Assembly (NCBI GenBank): GCA_964406705.1
Contig: CAYOSS010000001.1
Location: 58,496-122,495 of the forward strand
DNA: 64,000 nucleotides
Origin: CAZRRV01 sp964406705
GTDB taxonomy: Bacteria > Bacillota > Clostridia > Oscillospirales > Acutalibacteraceae
Direction of reading: 5' to 3'
Shown piece by piece: positions 17,009-26,202 of the stretch. A program made the translations under genes and the position numbers. The notes beneath the pieces were generated by a model. The model was not told where the DNA came from. It saw nothing but the letters and a program-made list of their open reading frames with translations, and did no database searches. Within the stretch, counting starts at the first letter, position 1, and each line of letters opens with the position of its first letter.

Positions 17009-18222
17009 TCGACTACCGGGAAATCATAAACCCCCGCGTAGCGGAAATCAAACCCTCCGGTATCAGGAAGTTCTTCGACATCGCGGAGCAAATGGACGAT
17101 GTTGTGTCCCTCGGAGTGGGCGAGCCGGATTTTCTCACCCCCTGGCATATCCGGCAGTCCGCCATAGCGACGCTCGAGGCCGGTAAGACGCGCTACACCT
17201 CCAACTGGGGTCTGTTGGAGCTGCGCCGCGCCATATCTGAGTATGTTAAGAATTACACCGGCGCGGACTACAGCCCGGAGGACGAGATATTGGTGACTGT
17301 GGGCGGGAGCGAGGGGATAGACGCGGCTCTGCGGGTGTTAGTTTCCCCGGGGGACGAGGTGCTGATCCCGCAACCCAGCTTCGTCTGCTACGAGCCTTTG
17401 ACCCGGCTCGCGGGAGGGGTGCCCGTGATAGTCCCCACCAGCGCGGAAAACGGGTTCCGCCTCACCCCGGAGGATATAGAGCGCGCCGTGACCCCGCGTA
17501 CCTCCGTGCTGATTCTCCCGTACCCCTGCAACCCCACCGGCGCCGTGATGAGGCGCGAGGATTTGGAGAAGATCGCCGCCGTATTGGAGGGCACCAACAT
17601 CGCGGTGCTGTCCGACGAGATTTACTCCGAGCTTACTTTTGGCGAGAGGCCGCACGTCTCAATAGCGGGCGTGGGCAATATGCGGGAGCGCACCGTGTTG
17701 ATAAACGGTTTCTCCAAAAGCTACGCCATGACGGGCTGGCGGCTGGGTTATGCCTGCGGCCCCGCGCCCATACTGAAGCAAATGACCAAGATCCACCAGT
17801 TCGGGATTATGAGCGCGCCCACCACCTCGCAGTACGCCGCCATCGACGCCCTGAAAAACGGGAGCGACGACATCGCCGGGATGAGGGCGGAGTACGACGA
17901 CCGCCGGAAAATCATCGTGGCGGGGTTTAACGCCTTAGGTCTCACCTGTCGCGAGCCGGAGGGGACGTTTTACTCCTTCCCCTGCATAAAGTCCACCGGG
18001 ATGAGCTCCGAGGAGTTCTGCGAGCGGCTGTTGATGGAGCAGCGCGTCGCGTTGGTCCCGGGGACGGCATTCGGGGAGTGCGGGGAAGGGTTCGTCCGCG
18101 CGTCCTACTGTTACTCTCTGTCGCATATTAAGACGGCTCTCGAGCGGATCGGCGCGTTTCTCGCTACGTTGGAGAATGGGGAGGGCGGTCCGGGTGAGGA
18201 TACTCGCGTTCGCCAAGCTTAA
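17005..18222 (+). CDS. Class I/II PLP-dependent aminotransferase
   Basis: A 405-residue fold-type I aminotransferase. Visible are LGVGEPDF near the start, the PYPCNPTGAVM substrate/cofactor segment, SDEIYSELTF, and the PLP-binding lysine in NGFSKSYAMTGWRLGYA. The relatives are aspartate/aromatic-type transaminases (AspC/PatA); the amino-acid specificity cannot be read. Translationally coupled to the Lrp-type regulator, AGGAGG precedes the ATG. The 3' end overlaps ispE. Confidence 0.9.
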   Translation: MIDYREIINPRVAEIKPSGIRKFFDIAEQMDDVVSLGVGEPDFLTPWHIRQSAIATLEAGKTRYTSNWGLLELRRAISEYVKNYTGADYSPEDEILVTVGGSEGIDAALRVLVSPGDEVLIPQPSFVCYEPLTRLAGGVPVIVPTSAENGFRLTPEDIERAVTPRTSVLILPYPCNPTGAVMRREDLEKIAAVLEGTNIAVLSDEIYSELTFGERPHVSIAGVGNMRERTVLINGFSKSYAMTGWRLGYACGPAPILKQMTKIHQFGIMSAPTTSQYAAIDALKNGSDDIAGMRAEYDDRRKIIVAGFNALGLTCREPEGTFYSFPCIKSTGMSSEEFCERLLMEQRVALVPGTAFGECGEGFVRASYCYSLSHIKTALERIGAFLATLENGEGGPGEDTRVRQA

Positions 18223-19039
18223 CCTTTCACTGCGGGTGACGGGCGTTTTGCCGGACGGCTACCATTCGCTGGAATCCGTGATGCAGTCGGTCTCACTGGC
18301 GGATATGATCACTATCACCCCCCGCGAGGGCGAGGGCGTAACTCTGGCTTGCTCGGATCCCGCGCTTGCGGGAGAGGACAATCTCGTCGCGAGAGCTTGC
18401 GAGGCCTTTTTCGCGAGGGCGGGGCGGCGCGGCGGCTTTGATATTTACCTCGAAAAGAGGATCCCCGTGGCGGCGGGGCTCGGCGGCGGGAGCAGCGACG
18501 CCGCGGCGACGCTGAACGCCCTCAACCTGCTGTTCCGCAGCCCCCTGAAGATTTCCGAATTGGAGGACCTGGCGCTCACGGTTGGCTCCGACGTCCCATT
18601 TATGATACGCGGCGGGTGCGCCCTGGCGCGGGGCAGGGGGGAGGAGCTGTGCCCGCTAAAGAGGGCGGTGCGCTACTATTACGTCATAGTGAAAACGGGG
18701 GAGAAGACCTCCACGGGAGAGGCGTACGCCGAGCTGGATCGCAGAGGGCGGAGCTGCGACGCGCCCTCCCCCGATTACGAGAGACTTGTCAACGATATAT
18801 CCTATTTCGGCGAGCGATCGGCGAACGATTTTGCCGAGGTAGCCCCGGCATCCTCCGCGCTTAAGGCGGATTTCTACGCGGCGGGGGCGGAAAATATAGC
18901 TCTCAGCGGCGCGGGTCCGGCGCTGTTCTCCGTGTTCCGCGACTGGAGTTCGGCGCTCGGCGCGTTTCGTTATCTGAGGGCTAAATATCCGCTCTGCTTC
19001 CTCGCGGCGGACACCTCGCGGGGTAGCCTGGTCGTGTAA
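18194..19039 (+). CDS. ispE: 4-diphosphocytidyl-2-C-methyl-D-erythritol kinase
   Basis: IspE phosphorylates CDP-methylerythritol in the MEP isoprenoid pathway. The 281-residue GHMP kinase shows FAKLNLSLRVTGVLPDGYH at the N-terminus, the ATP loop PVAAGLGGGSSDAAAT, and the C-terminal LSGAGPALFSVF. GTG 18194 is chosen because GGGGAGGGCGG sits just upstream; ATG 18176 in the same frame lacks a properly spaced site. It overlaps the aminotransferase by 29 bases, so it is likely cotranscribed. Confidence 0.92.
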   Translation: MRILAFAKLNLSLRVTGVLPDGYHSLESVMQSVSLADMITITPREGEGVTLACSDPALAGEDNLVARACEAFFARAGRRGGFDIYLEKRIPVAAGLGGGSSDAAATLNALNLLFRSPLKISELEDLALTVGSDVPFMIRGGCALARGRGEELCPLKRAVRYYYVIVKTGEKTSTGEAYAELDRRGRSCDAPSPDYERLVNDISYFGERSANDFAEVAPASSALKADFYAAGAENIALSGAGPALFSVFRDWSSALGAFRYLRAKYPLCFLAADTSRGSLVV

Positions 19040-19069
19040 CACGGGCGCTGTATGGTGCGCAATTTAGTA

Positions 19070-19078
19070 TGCTATAAT
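19070..19078 (+). promoter_or_regulatory. Extended -10 promoter of the GH43 gene
   Basis: TGCTATAAT is an extended -10 element; no good -35 is seen 17 bases upstream. It lies 25 bases before the GH43 start codon. Confidence 0.55.
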
Positions 19079-19103
19079 AAGATAGAAAGAGGGTATTATA
19101 ATT

Positions 19104-19973
19104 ATGCTACTGAAGGACTACAGGGTGAGGGACCCGTTTATTCTTCCCTTTGACGGGAAATATTATCTTTACAAGTCCGTCGGGATCCCCGGTAAGGCGG
19201 GCGGATTCGCCTGCGCCGTTTCGAGCGACCTTGTAAACTGGAGCGAGCCCGAGGTGTGCTTCACTCCTCCCGAGGGGTTCTGGGCGACAAGGCAGTATTG
19301 GGCCCCGGAGGTGCACCGCTACAACGGGCGGTTCTACCTCTTCGCCACGTTTATGGCGGAGGGGCATATGAGAGCCACGCAGATTATGGCGTGTGACAAG
19401 CCTGAGGGCCCCTTCGAGGTGTGGAGCTGCCCCGTGACCCCGCCCGACTGGATGTGCCTTGACGGGACACTCTACGTGGAGGACGGCGCGCCCTATATGG
19501 TTTTCTGCCACGAATGGCTGCAGGTCGGCGACGGTGAGGTTTGCGCTATGCCCCTGAGCCACGACTTAAAAGCCCCGGCGGGGGAGCCGAGGCTGCTCTT
19601 CAGGGCTTCCGACGCGAAATGGTCCAAGACTCACAACGGCAAGGACCAAATCACGGACGGGCCGTTCCTCCACCGAAACGCGGACGGGCACCTGATAATG
19701 ACCTGGTCGTCGTTCGGCGGGGACGGCTCCAAATACTACGCGGGGGTCGCCTACTCGTCCAACGGGCGGCTCGACGGCGAGTGGATCAACTGCGACGAGC
19801 CCATTTACAGCGCTGACGGCGGGCACGGCATGCTCTTTTCCGGGTTTGACGGGAAGCTGTACTTCGCTCTGCACTCTCCAAATGCCCCGGGCGGCGAGGA
19901 ACGGTGCCGCATTTTCACCGCGACGGAGACAGCCCGCGAGCCGTTCCTGAGGCTCGATTTAACATCGTTATAG
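19104..19973 (+). CDS. Glycoside hydrolase family 43-type enzyme, cytoplasmic
   Basis: This 289-residue single-domain protein has the five-bladed propeller signatures of GH43: RDPFIL (general base Asp), WAPEVH, LDGTLYVEDG, and TDGPFL, where most family members have a Glu as general acid. Members remove arabinose, xylose or galactose units from oligosaccharides. There is no signal peptide, so the substrate must enter the cell first. The enzyme stands alone with its own promoter and AGAGGG ribosome site. The Asp in place of Glu recurs in a GH43 subgroup I remember, so activity is likely but not certain. Confidence 0.75.
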   Translation: MLLKDYRVRDPFILPFDGKYYLYKSVGIPGKAGGFACAVSSDLVNWSEPEVCFTPPEGFWATRQYWAPEVHRYNGRFYLFATFMAEGHMRATQIMACDKPEGPFEVWSCPVTPPDWMCLDGTLYVEDGAPYMVFCHEWLQVGDGEVCAMPLSHDLKAPAGEPRLLFRASDAKWSKTHNGKDQITDGPFLHRNADGHLIMTWSSFGGDGSKYYAGVAYSSNGRLDGEWINCDEPIYSADGGHGMLFSGFDGKLYFALHSPNAPGGEERCRIFTATETAREPFLRLDLTSL

Positions 19974-20027
19974 AGCTGTTTATAGGACAGATTTTGCTGC
20001 GCCATGGGCAAATACCCCCGGCCGGCT

Positions 20028-21065
20028 TTACCTCAGCTTGACCTTGTTCCGCGCCTCAAGCAGGCTCTCCTCATCCGTATCAATGTAGTGATCCTTCGTG
20101 GTGTTTACATTCTCGTGGCCCAGCGCCCGCGCCACAAGGTAAATATCACCCGTCTCGCCGTAGAGCTCGGTACCGTAGGTTTTGCGGAGCTTGTGCGGGG
20201 TGATATGCTCCTTTGTGCCGGCGAATTCGGCGTACTTGGTGATCATATTCTCGACCGCCTGGACGCACATCCTCGTGCGGCGCGTGGAGAGGAACAGCGC
20301 GTCCGAGTCGCGCTCGGCTGCCGGAGTAATCTTATCACGCTCCTCCAGATAGCGACGGAGAGCCGCTATAACCTCGTCGCCCATCGCGACATACTGCCGC
20401 TTTTGCCCCTTGCGGATTATGCTGATTTTACAGTTCACAAAATCAAGATCTCTGCGATCAAGTCCCACGCATTCCGAGACCCTGATCCCGGTGCCGAGCA
20501 GCAGTGTGGCGATGGCGAGGTCCCGGATTTTTGTGTTTTCCAGATATTTCCTTTGCCGCTTCGGTATGCTCTCATTGCCGAATTCGATTGTGTCGAGGAA
20601 CCGGACCACTTCGTCCGGGGTAAGTTTTATGATGCGGTCGTCCTTTTTGGGCTTGGGCTTCAAGACGCGGTCACAGGGGTTGGAGGCAATTTTATCACGC
20701 ATTAACAAATATGAGAAAAACGAGCTGAGGCAAGAAAGCTTGCGCGAGACGGTCCGCTCGCCGTTGAGCGACTCGGAGCCGGTCTGGCAGAAATTGAGGT
20801 ACCGTTCGATGTCGTCCGCCGTCAGTGCCGAAAGTATCTCCGGGGAAATGTCCCGGAGCGGCCGGTCCCGCAGCTCGGACGATGAATCCCGCAGCCAGGT
20901 GAAGAAGTTCTTCAGATCGTAGGCGTATGAGAGCCGCGTCTTGGGCGTGGTGTTGGACCGGCGCGCCACCATATAAGAGGTCACGCAGTCGGGCAGCTCG
21001 GTCAGGATTTCGTTGATCTTAGCGAAAATCCTCCTGTTTTGCTCGGCAGCGTAATCGTCCGCCAT
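20028..21065 (-). CDS. XerC/D-type tyrosine recombinase
   Basis: A 345-residue integrase with a SAM-like N-terminal core-binding domain and a catalytic domain carrying the full set: Arg in GTGIRVSECVGL, Lys in the beta hairpin (IIRKGQKR), HKLR, GHENVNTT and the Tyr in KDHYI. It could be the chromosome dimer resolvase or an orphan integrase; no phage or ICE genes are beside it and no dif-like site was recognised. ATG 21065 follows GGAGG at 8 bases. It has a perfect consensus promoter and is convergent with the GH43 gene. Confidence 0.88.
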   Translation of the reverse strand: MADDYAAEQNRRIFAKINEILTELPDCVTSYMVARRSNTTPKTRLSYAYDLKNFFTWLRDSSSELRDRPLRDISPEILSALTADDIERYLNFCQTGSESLNGERTVSRKLSCLSSFFSYLLMRDKIASNPCDRVLKPKPKKDDRIIKLTPDEVVRFLDTIEFGNESIPKRQRKYLENTKIRDLAIATLLLGTGIRVSECVGLDRRDLDFVNCKISIIRKGQKRQYVAMGDEVIAALRRYLEERDKITPAAERDSDALFLSTRRTRMCVQAVENMITKYAEFAGTKEHITPHKLRKTYGTELYGETGDIYLVARALGHENVNTTKDHYIDTDEESLLEARNKVKLR

Positions 21066-21131
21066 ATAATAACCTCCATTCAATGCTCGCGCGTCCGGCG
21101 CGGGATTTGCCCGTTCGCCGTTGATACCTAT

Positions 21132-21160
21132 ATTATAGCCTCGTCATATGAAAATGTCAA
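21132..21160 (-). promoter_or_regulatory. Consensus sigma-A promoter of the recombinase
   Basis: Minus strand TTGACA (21160-21155), 17 bases, TATAAT (21137-21132): both hexamers perfect. Confidence 0.9.
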
Positions 21161-21248
21161 TATCTATTTGTAAAATTGTTCTTTATTTGATAGATATTTC
21201 TTTAGTGCTCTCTTCCCCTCAAATTTGGCGAAATTACCAAAAAAACGG

Positions 21249-21277
21249 GTTGACATTTCCCTTCGCTCGGGCTATAA
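21249..21277 (+). promoter_or_regulatory. Consensus sigma-A promoter of the GH2 gene
   Basis: TTGACA (21249-21254), 17 bases, TATAAT (21272-21277): both hexamers perfect, 37 bases before the GH2 start codon. The AT-rich 88 bases between the two divergent promoters could hold an operator. Confidence 0.9.
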
Positions 21278-21313
21278 TACGCGCGGAGCAAAAATTTGAA
21301 GGAGGCTGATATT

Positions 21314-24300
21314 ATGGACAAACCGATTTGGAAACGACCCGTCATTCGCCCGTTCAGCACCGACCCTGCCTACAGCGAGTCGCTCAACGGCACTTGGAAG
21401 TTTCGCCCCGGCGAGTTAGCCAGCCCCGGCGCGGACTACAGCGTCTGGGACGAGCGGTCCGTACCCTCGCACACCGTCATCGACGGTCAGACAAAGTTCG
21501 CCTTCGCGCGGGACGTGGAAATCCCGCGCAGCGCCGCCGGCAGACGTATTTACCTGCGGTTTGACGGGGCTAACTGCCTCGCGAGAGTTTATGTAAACAG
21601 CTCATTCGCCGGCGAGCATTACGGGGGCTTCACCGCGTGGGACTGCGATATCACCGACCTCGTCATCCCCGGCGGCACAGCCCGGCTTATAGTCACCACC
21701 GAGGACCGCAAAAAGGAGACCAATTCTTTCCATTACGGCGGGATTATCCGCGATGTGACGCTCTTTACCCTGCCCGAGGTTCACCTCTCCCGCCTGCAGG
21801 TGGAAACAAGGTCCGCCGAGGACAGCTGGATCTTAAAAATTATTGGCGCGTTCGAGGGCGGCGGCGGGAGTCTACGCTTCACCCTTTCCGGCGCAGACGG
21901 GAGCACGGATTTTGGCGAGTTTACGGCGGATGAGGGTGATTTTGAAACGGAATATACCGTGCCTAATCCTTTGCTCTGGGACAGCGAGCACCCCAATCTC
22001 TACACTCTGACCGCCGAGTACGCGGGAGAGGCCGCCGCGGTGAGGTTTGGCTTTAAGGAAATAGAGCGGCGGGGGAGCAAAGTTTACGTCAACGGGCAGG
22101 AAATCAAGCTCCACGGGGTGAACCATCACGACACTCACCCGGTATTGGGGCGCGCGGTGACAAGGGAGCTTACGGAGACGGACGTGCGCCTTTTCAAGGA
22201 GGCCAACGTCAACTTTATCAGGACTTCCCATTACCCGCCGCGCACGGATTTTCTGGAGTTGTGCGACGAGTACGGGATTTACGTGGAGTGCGAATGCGCG
22301 GCGTTCGTGGGGCAAAACCAATTCTTCACGGAGAACGACCCCGACTATCTCGAGCGGTATCTCGGCCCCTGGGCGGATATGATCGAGCAGGGCCGCTCCC
22401 ACGCCTGCGTGCTGCTGTGGTCTGCGGCGAACGAGAGCTTCTGGGGGACTAACTTTGAGGCTATGATCCGTTATGCCAGAGCCGAGGACACGTCCCACCT
22501 GCTGATATTCTCCTACCCCATCACAATGCGCGAAGATGACATAATGTCCGACATCTGGTCTGTGCACTACTGCCCCTGCGAGGGTGATGTCACCGCGCTG
22601 ACCGACAGCTTCGGGAGGAGCCTCGCCGAACCCTTCGAGATTCCCGTGTTCCACGACGAGTCCATTCATGTTCCACGCTGCGGCTGGCCCGACATCCGGC
22701 GGGACCCCGGCGTGAGGGACTTCTGGGGCGAGTCGCCGAAGCGCTTCTACGACTCCATTTGGAACACGCCCGGAGCGCTCGGGTGTGCCATTTGGGCGGG
22801 CGTAGACGAGCCCGCCTGGCCGTGGGGGATTATAGACGCCTGGAGGCGCCTCAAGCCGGAGTACTTCCTCACAAAGAAGGCCTTCTCCCCCATCCATATG
22901 GAGGGCGAGCCCGTAAAGGGCGCGGACGGTAATATCGAGGTTACAATCACCAACAGGTTTAATCACACGGATTTTAGCGAGGTTAAGGCGCGCTACTCCG
23001 CTGGGGACGAAGCGGGTGTAATAGCCCTCCCCGCCGCCGCTCCCCGCGAGACGGTCACTCTTACCCTCCCCGCGCCCTATATTTCGGGCGAAACCGTGAG
23101 TTTGCGCTTCATCGACTCTTACGGCATGGAGGTTGACGCGTACAGCTACGAATTAGATCGCGTCATCCCGGAAGTTACCGCTCCCGGCGCCGGGTGCCCG
23201 GAAATCCGCGAGGACGAGGGCGAAGTGGAGCTGCGGGGAAACGGGATCAGCGTGGTTTACTCCAAAGCGACGGGACTTATAAAGGCGGGCTTTGCCGGTG
23301 AAAAATTGGTGCTCTGCGGCGGGCCTCACCTCCACTTAACGGGGCTCCAGTTGGCGCCATGGGAGTGCGACGGGTTCGGCGTGGCAAAGGGAGAGAGCGC
23401 CGCCATAGTTACCACAAGGGGGCATTACGGAGCGGTGCGCGTCACGTTCACCACCGCCATTGACGCGGAGGGCGCTATGAAGACCGAGTGCCATATAGAC
23501 GATATGCCCTACTCCACGCCGCGCCTGCAGCAGATGCGCGTGGGCGACGACACCGACGCTGGCGGCTACGAGGAAGTGGGGATCTCGTTTGACGTCCCCC
23601 ACGAGCTCGACACCCTCGGCTGGGACAAACATTCTCTCTGGAACGCCTACCCCGCGTCCCACATAGGGCGTGAAAGGGGCGAGGCGGCGATGATCGCGGG
23701 CTACAGGAAGTACGCGGTCGCGGAGGAGCCGGAATGCTCCTGGGAGCAGGACGAGTACGACATCTCCTCATACGGCGTGTACGACCCCGGGCACAGAGGG
23801 ACGGTGGACTTCAGGAGCATAAAGAGCCATATTTACCGCGCGTCGCTGGAGAATGCCGGTTACGGGTTCGCCGCGGTCTCGGACGGGAGCGCATCCGTCA
23901 GGGCGGAGCTTACTTACGCCGACTCCGCCATTGTTGAGGACACCTCGCCGGAGGTGGTCTACACGGGCTCCTGGAGAGAAATGCGCAACCCCTACCGCAG
24001 CTTCGGCGGCACCGAGCACTGGTCGAACCGTGCCGGCGATACCGCAACGCTTCGCTTCACCGGGACGGGTGTCGTCTGGATAGGCGCGTTCGACATAATC
24101 TACGGACTGGCGCAGGTCTATATTGACGGTAAACTCGTCGACCCCGCGGTAAACGAGGGCATAGAGCGGCTGGATCAGTTGGTGGGCAAGCCGAGGGGAT
24201 ACGAGAAGGACTTCAGTCTCCCCGTTTACAGCGTGGACGGGCTGCCCTACGGCGAGCACACCATCACGATTGAGGTCACGGGCGAACACATTTACGGGGC

Positions 24301-24487
24301 GCACGGCAGCCACGTGGTAATTGACAGGTTCGTGGTGCTGTCGGATAAGTGCTACGGCGCGACAAAGTTCATCGTGGACAACGATTACAATTACCCCGAG
24401 CTGTCCTGGGGAGACTATATGAAGCCGCCCGTCAAGCTCTCAACAGGCGATGTCCTCACCGCGGATACCCGGCTGGTCCGCCCGTAG
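21314..24487 (+). CDS. Glycoside hydrolase family 2 (beta-galactosidase-like) with C-terminal beta-sandwich domain
   Basis: A 1057-residue enzyme with GH2 sugar-binding N-terminal domain (LNGTWKFRPGE, VYVNSSFAGEHYGGFTAWD), immunoglobulin-like domain, and catalytic barrel containing HGVNHHDTHPVLGRA, RTSHYPP and the acid/base Glu in LLWSAANESFWG. The nucleophile is probably the Glu in PVFHDESIHVP. After the barrel come a further all-beta region and a ~140-residue domain (about 900-1040) resembling a galactose-binding-like module, which is unusual. No signal peptide. ATG 21314 follows GGAGG. It may act on galactosides or related beta-glycosides; exact specificity is open. Confidence 0.82.
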   Translation: MDKPIWKRPVIRPFSTDPAYSESLNGTWKFRPGELASPGADYSVWDERSVPSHTVIDGQTKFAFARDVEIPRSAAGRRIYLRFDGANCLARVYVNSSFAGEHYGGFTAWDCDITDLVIPGGTARLIVTTEDRKKETNSFHYGGIIRDVTLFTLPEVHLSRLQVETRSAEDSWILKIIGAFEGGGGSLRFTLSGADGSTDFGEFTADEGDFETEYTVPNPLLWDSEHPNLYTLTAEYAGEAAAVRFGFKEIERRGSKVYVNGQEIKLHGVNHHDTHPVLGRAVTRELTETDVRLFKEANVNFIRTSHYPPRTDFLELCDEYGIYVECECAAFVGQNQFFTENDPDYLERYLGPWADMIEQGRSHACVLLWSAANESFWGTNFEAMIRYARAEDTSHLLIFSYPITMREDDIMSDIWSVHYCPCEGDVTALTDSFGRSLAEPFEIPVFHDESIHVPRCGWPDIRRDPGVRDFWGESPKRFYDSIWNTPGALGCAIWAGVDEPAWPWGIIDAWRRLKPEYFLTKKAFSPIHMEGEPVKGADGNIEVTITNRFNHTDFSEVKARYSAGDEAGVIALPAAAPRETVTLTLPAPYISGETVSLRFIDSYGMEVDAYSYELDRVIPEVTAPGAGCPEIREDEGEVELRGNGISVVYSKATGLIKAGFAGEKLVLCGGPHLHLTGLQLAPWECDGFGVAKGESAAIVTTRGHYGAVRVTFTTAIDAEGAMKTECHIDDMPYSTPRLQQMRVGDDTDAGGYEEVGISFDVPHELDTLGWDKHSLWNAYPASHIGRERGEAAMIAGYRKYAVAEEPECSWEQDEYDISSYGVYDPGHRGTVDFRSIKSHIYRASLENAGYGFAAVSDGSASVRAELTYADSAIVEDTSPEVVYTGSWREMRNPYRSFGGTEHWSNRAGDTATLRFTGTGVVWIGAFDIIYGLAQVYIDGKLVDPAVNEGIERLDQLVGKPRGYEKDFSLPVYSVDGLPYGEHTITIEVTGEHIYGAHGSHVVIDRFVVLSDKCYGATKFIVDNDYNYPELSWGDYMKPPVKLSTGDVLTADTRLVRP

Positions 24488-24521
24488 TAATTATCTCTCG
24501 CGTGTATCGCGCACTTAAGCC

Positions 24522-24708
24522 GAAAGCACGGCTCTTTAAGTTGCTAATATTATAAGGTGAAAGCGCGGCTCCGGTAACAGCGAGGGGTTCAAATTAAAAA
24601 GCGCGGCTCCCGGACACCTAACATTATAAGCAAAAGCGCGGCTCCCGGTGCGCCGAGAGCCAGAAACAGAAAAGCGCGGCTCCCGGAAACGGGGGTCGCG
24701 CTGTTTTC
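24522..24708. repeat. Five ~37-base direct repeats ending in a terminator-like hairpin
   Basis: The 277-base gap after the GH2 gene holds five copies of AAAAGCGCGGCTCCCGG (first copy with several changes, second with one or two, the last three identical) starting at 24522, 24559, 24597, 24632 and 24670, that is every 35-38 bases. Two spacers share CTAA(T/C)ATTATAAG. The last copy pairs with GGGGGTCGCGCTGTTTT to make a hairpin flanked by A and T runs, so it may terminate transcripts from both sides. The other copies look like multiplied left arms. Confidence 0.7.
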
Positions 24709-24764
24709 ACCTCTGAAAGCTGGCGTAAGGGTACAAAAGCGGGAACGTCACGACGATATCGGGC

Positions 24765-25400
24765 TTAAAGATTGGGCCTTATCGCGTCGGGGATTCTTCG
24801 ATCCTTGTAGTAATATTCCCTGTCTCGCTCGCTGATCTCCCTCAAGACGCGGCACGGGTTGCCGGCGGCGACGACGCCCGGCGGAATGTCCCTCGTGACC
24901 ACGCTTCCCGCGCCGACTACGGAGCCGTCCCCTACAGTAATGCCGGGCAGCACGGTGACGTTGCCCCCCAGCCAGCAGTTGGCGCCAATACGCACGGGGA
25001 GGTTGTACTGGTACGGGTCACTCCCGCGAAGCTCGGGGGCCACGGGGTGCCCCGCGGTCGCCACCAACACGCCGGGGCCCAACATAGTGCAGTCCCCGAT
25101 AAAGATATGCGTATCGTCCACCGCTTTGAAGCCGAAATTTATGTAAACGTGGTTCCCTAAGTGAATGAACCTCCCTCCCCAGTTGGCATGAAAGGGCGGC
25201 TCGATGTGGCACCCTTCCCCCACCTCGGCTAACATCTCGCGAAGGAGCGCCTGACGCTTTTCCTCTTCGGAGGGGCGGGTAGCGTTAAACTCGTACAGCC
25301 ACGCGAAGCACGCCGTCTGGACTTCCATTATAGCAGGATCGCTCGGAATGTAGAGTGAGCCGTCGTGGAGGCACTCGAAATCGCGGTTATCCGGCTTCAT
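24765..25400 (-). CDS. Maltose/galactoside O-acetyltransferase-like hexapeptide protein
   Basis: A 211-residue left-handed beta-helix acetyltransferase of the LacA/Maa/NodL type: N-terminal helical cap, then hexapeptide repeats (IGANCWLGGNVTVLPGITVG, DGSVVGAGSVVTRDIP) and the catalytic His in TAGHPVAPELR. These enzymes acetylate sugars or related acceptors with acetyl-CoA. The ATG overlaps the proC stop (ATGA), so it is the last gene of the folT-ABC-proC operon. Confidence 0.85.
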   Translation of the reverse strand: MKPDNRDFECLHDGSLYIPSDPAIMEVQTACFAWLYEFNATRPSEEEKRQALLREMLAEVGEGCHIEPPFHANWGGRFIHLGNHVYINFGFKAVDDTHIFIGDCTMLGPGVLVATAGHPVAPELRGSDPYQYNLPVRIGANCWLGGNVTVLPGITVGDGSVVGAGSVVTRDIPPGVVAAGNPCRVLREISERDREYYYKDRRIPDAIRPNL

Positions 25401-26197
25401 CTTGAAAGCTCCCGGGAGCGCAGGTAAGCGCTGTTCACGGCGGAGCGCACTGCTGTATCAAACCCGGCCGCGTCAAGCGCCCGAAGCCCCGCCTCCGTGG
25501 TCCCGCCGGGGGACGCTACCATTTTGATAAGCTCGTCCGCGGAAAGGGGCGACTGCGCGAACATCACCCCGCTGCCTATAAGGGTGTTGACCGCGAGCGC
25601 CTTAGCCTTGTCCTCGGGCAGGCCTTCCGCCACTCCCTCGGCCACAAGCTCGCGCAGAAAGCGGAACACGAACGCGGGGGAGCTCCCGCTGAGAGCCGTC
25701 ACGGAGTCCAACGAACTCTCGTCCACCCTCGTGACGTAGCCGCACGCGCCGAACAGCCCCTCCACGAACCGCGCCTGCTCTTCGCTTGCGCACGAGTTTG
25801 GCGAATAGGCGACCGCGCCCTTACCGTACATCAGGGGGGTGTTTGGCATAGCGCGGACAACGGCGGTGCCGGAGGGCAGTTTACTCTCAATAAATGAGAG
25901 CGTCACCCCCGCCGCGACGCTGATCACACATTTCCCCGTGACCAAAGCGGATATTGATCCCAGCGCGCCCTCCACCGCCCCCGGCTTTACCGCGATCAGA
26001 ATATAATCGGCCGGGGAGACGGCATCGGCTGCCGTTTGGACGGGCAGAACTCCGTATTTTTCCGTAAAGCGAGCCGCCTTGGCCCCGTCCACGTCAAAGG
26101 GGTATACCCGCTCCGCCGGCAGGTACCCGGAGGAGAGCACCCCCTCCAAAATCGCTCCCGCTATGTTCCCGACGCCAATTACGGCAAGCCCCGCCAT
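25397..26197 (-). CDS. proC: Pyrroline-5-carboxylate reductase
   Basis: ProC reduces pyrroline-5-carboxylate to proline with NAD(P)H. The 266-residue protein has the Rossmann motif LAVIGVGNIAGAI, the AVKPGAV segment, VVRAMPNTPLMYGKGA, and the C-terminal signature LSGSSPAFVFRFLREL...MVASPGGTTEAGL. ATG 26197 is preferred; a TTG seven codons earlier would overlap the ABC ATPase gene. It lies 5 bases after that gene's stop, so it belongs to the same transcript, although its link to transport is unclear. Confidence 0.92.
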   Translation of the reverse strand: MAGLAVIGVGNIAGAILEGVLSSGYLPAERVYPFDVDGAKAARFTEKYGVLPVQTAADAVSPADYILIAVKPGAVEGALGSISALVTGKCVISVAAGVTLSFIESKLPSGTAVVRAMPNTPLMYGKGAVAYSPNSCASEEQARFVEGLFGACGYVTRVDESSLDSVTALSGSSPAFVFRFLRELVAEGVAEGLPEDKAKALAVNTLIGSGVMFAQSPLSADELIKMVASPGGTTEAGLRALDAAGFDTAVRSAVNSAYLRSRELSR

Positions 26198-26202
26198 CGC
26201 AA

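Noticed and set aside
21872..22966. 364-codon minus-strand open frame inside the GH2 gene
   Set aside because: Lies fully within a conserved glycosidase and shows no domain.
24522..24708. Regular repeats considered as a CRISPR array
   Set aside because: The conserved core is only ~17 bases, copies are degenerate at one end, spacers are ~20 bases and partly similar to each other, and no cas genes are present.
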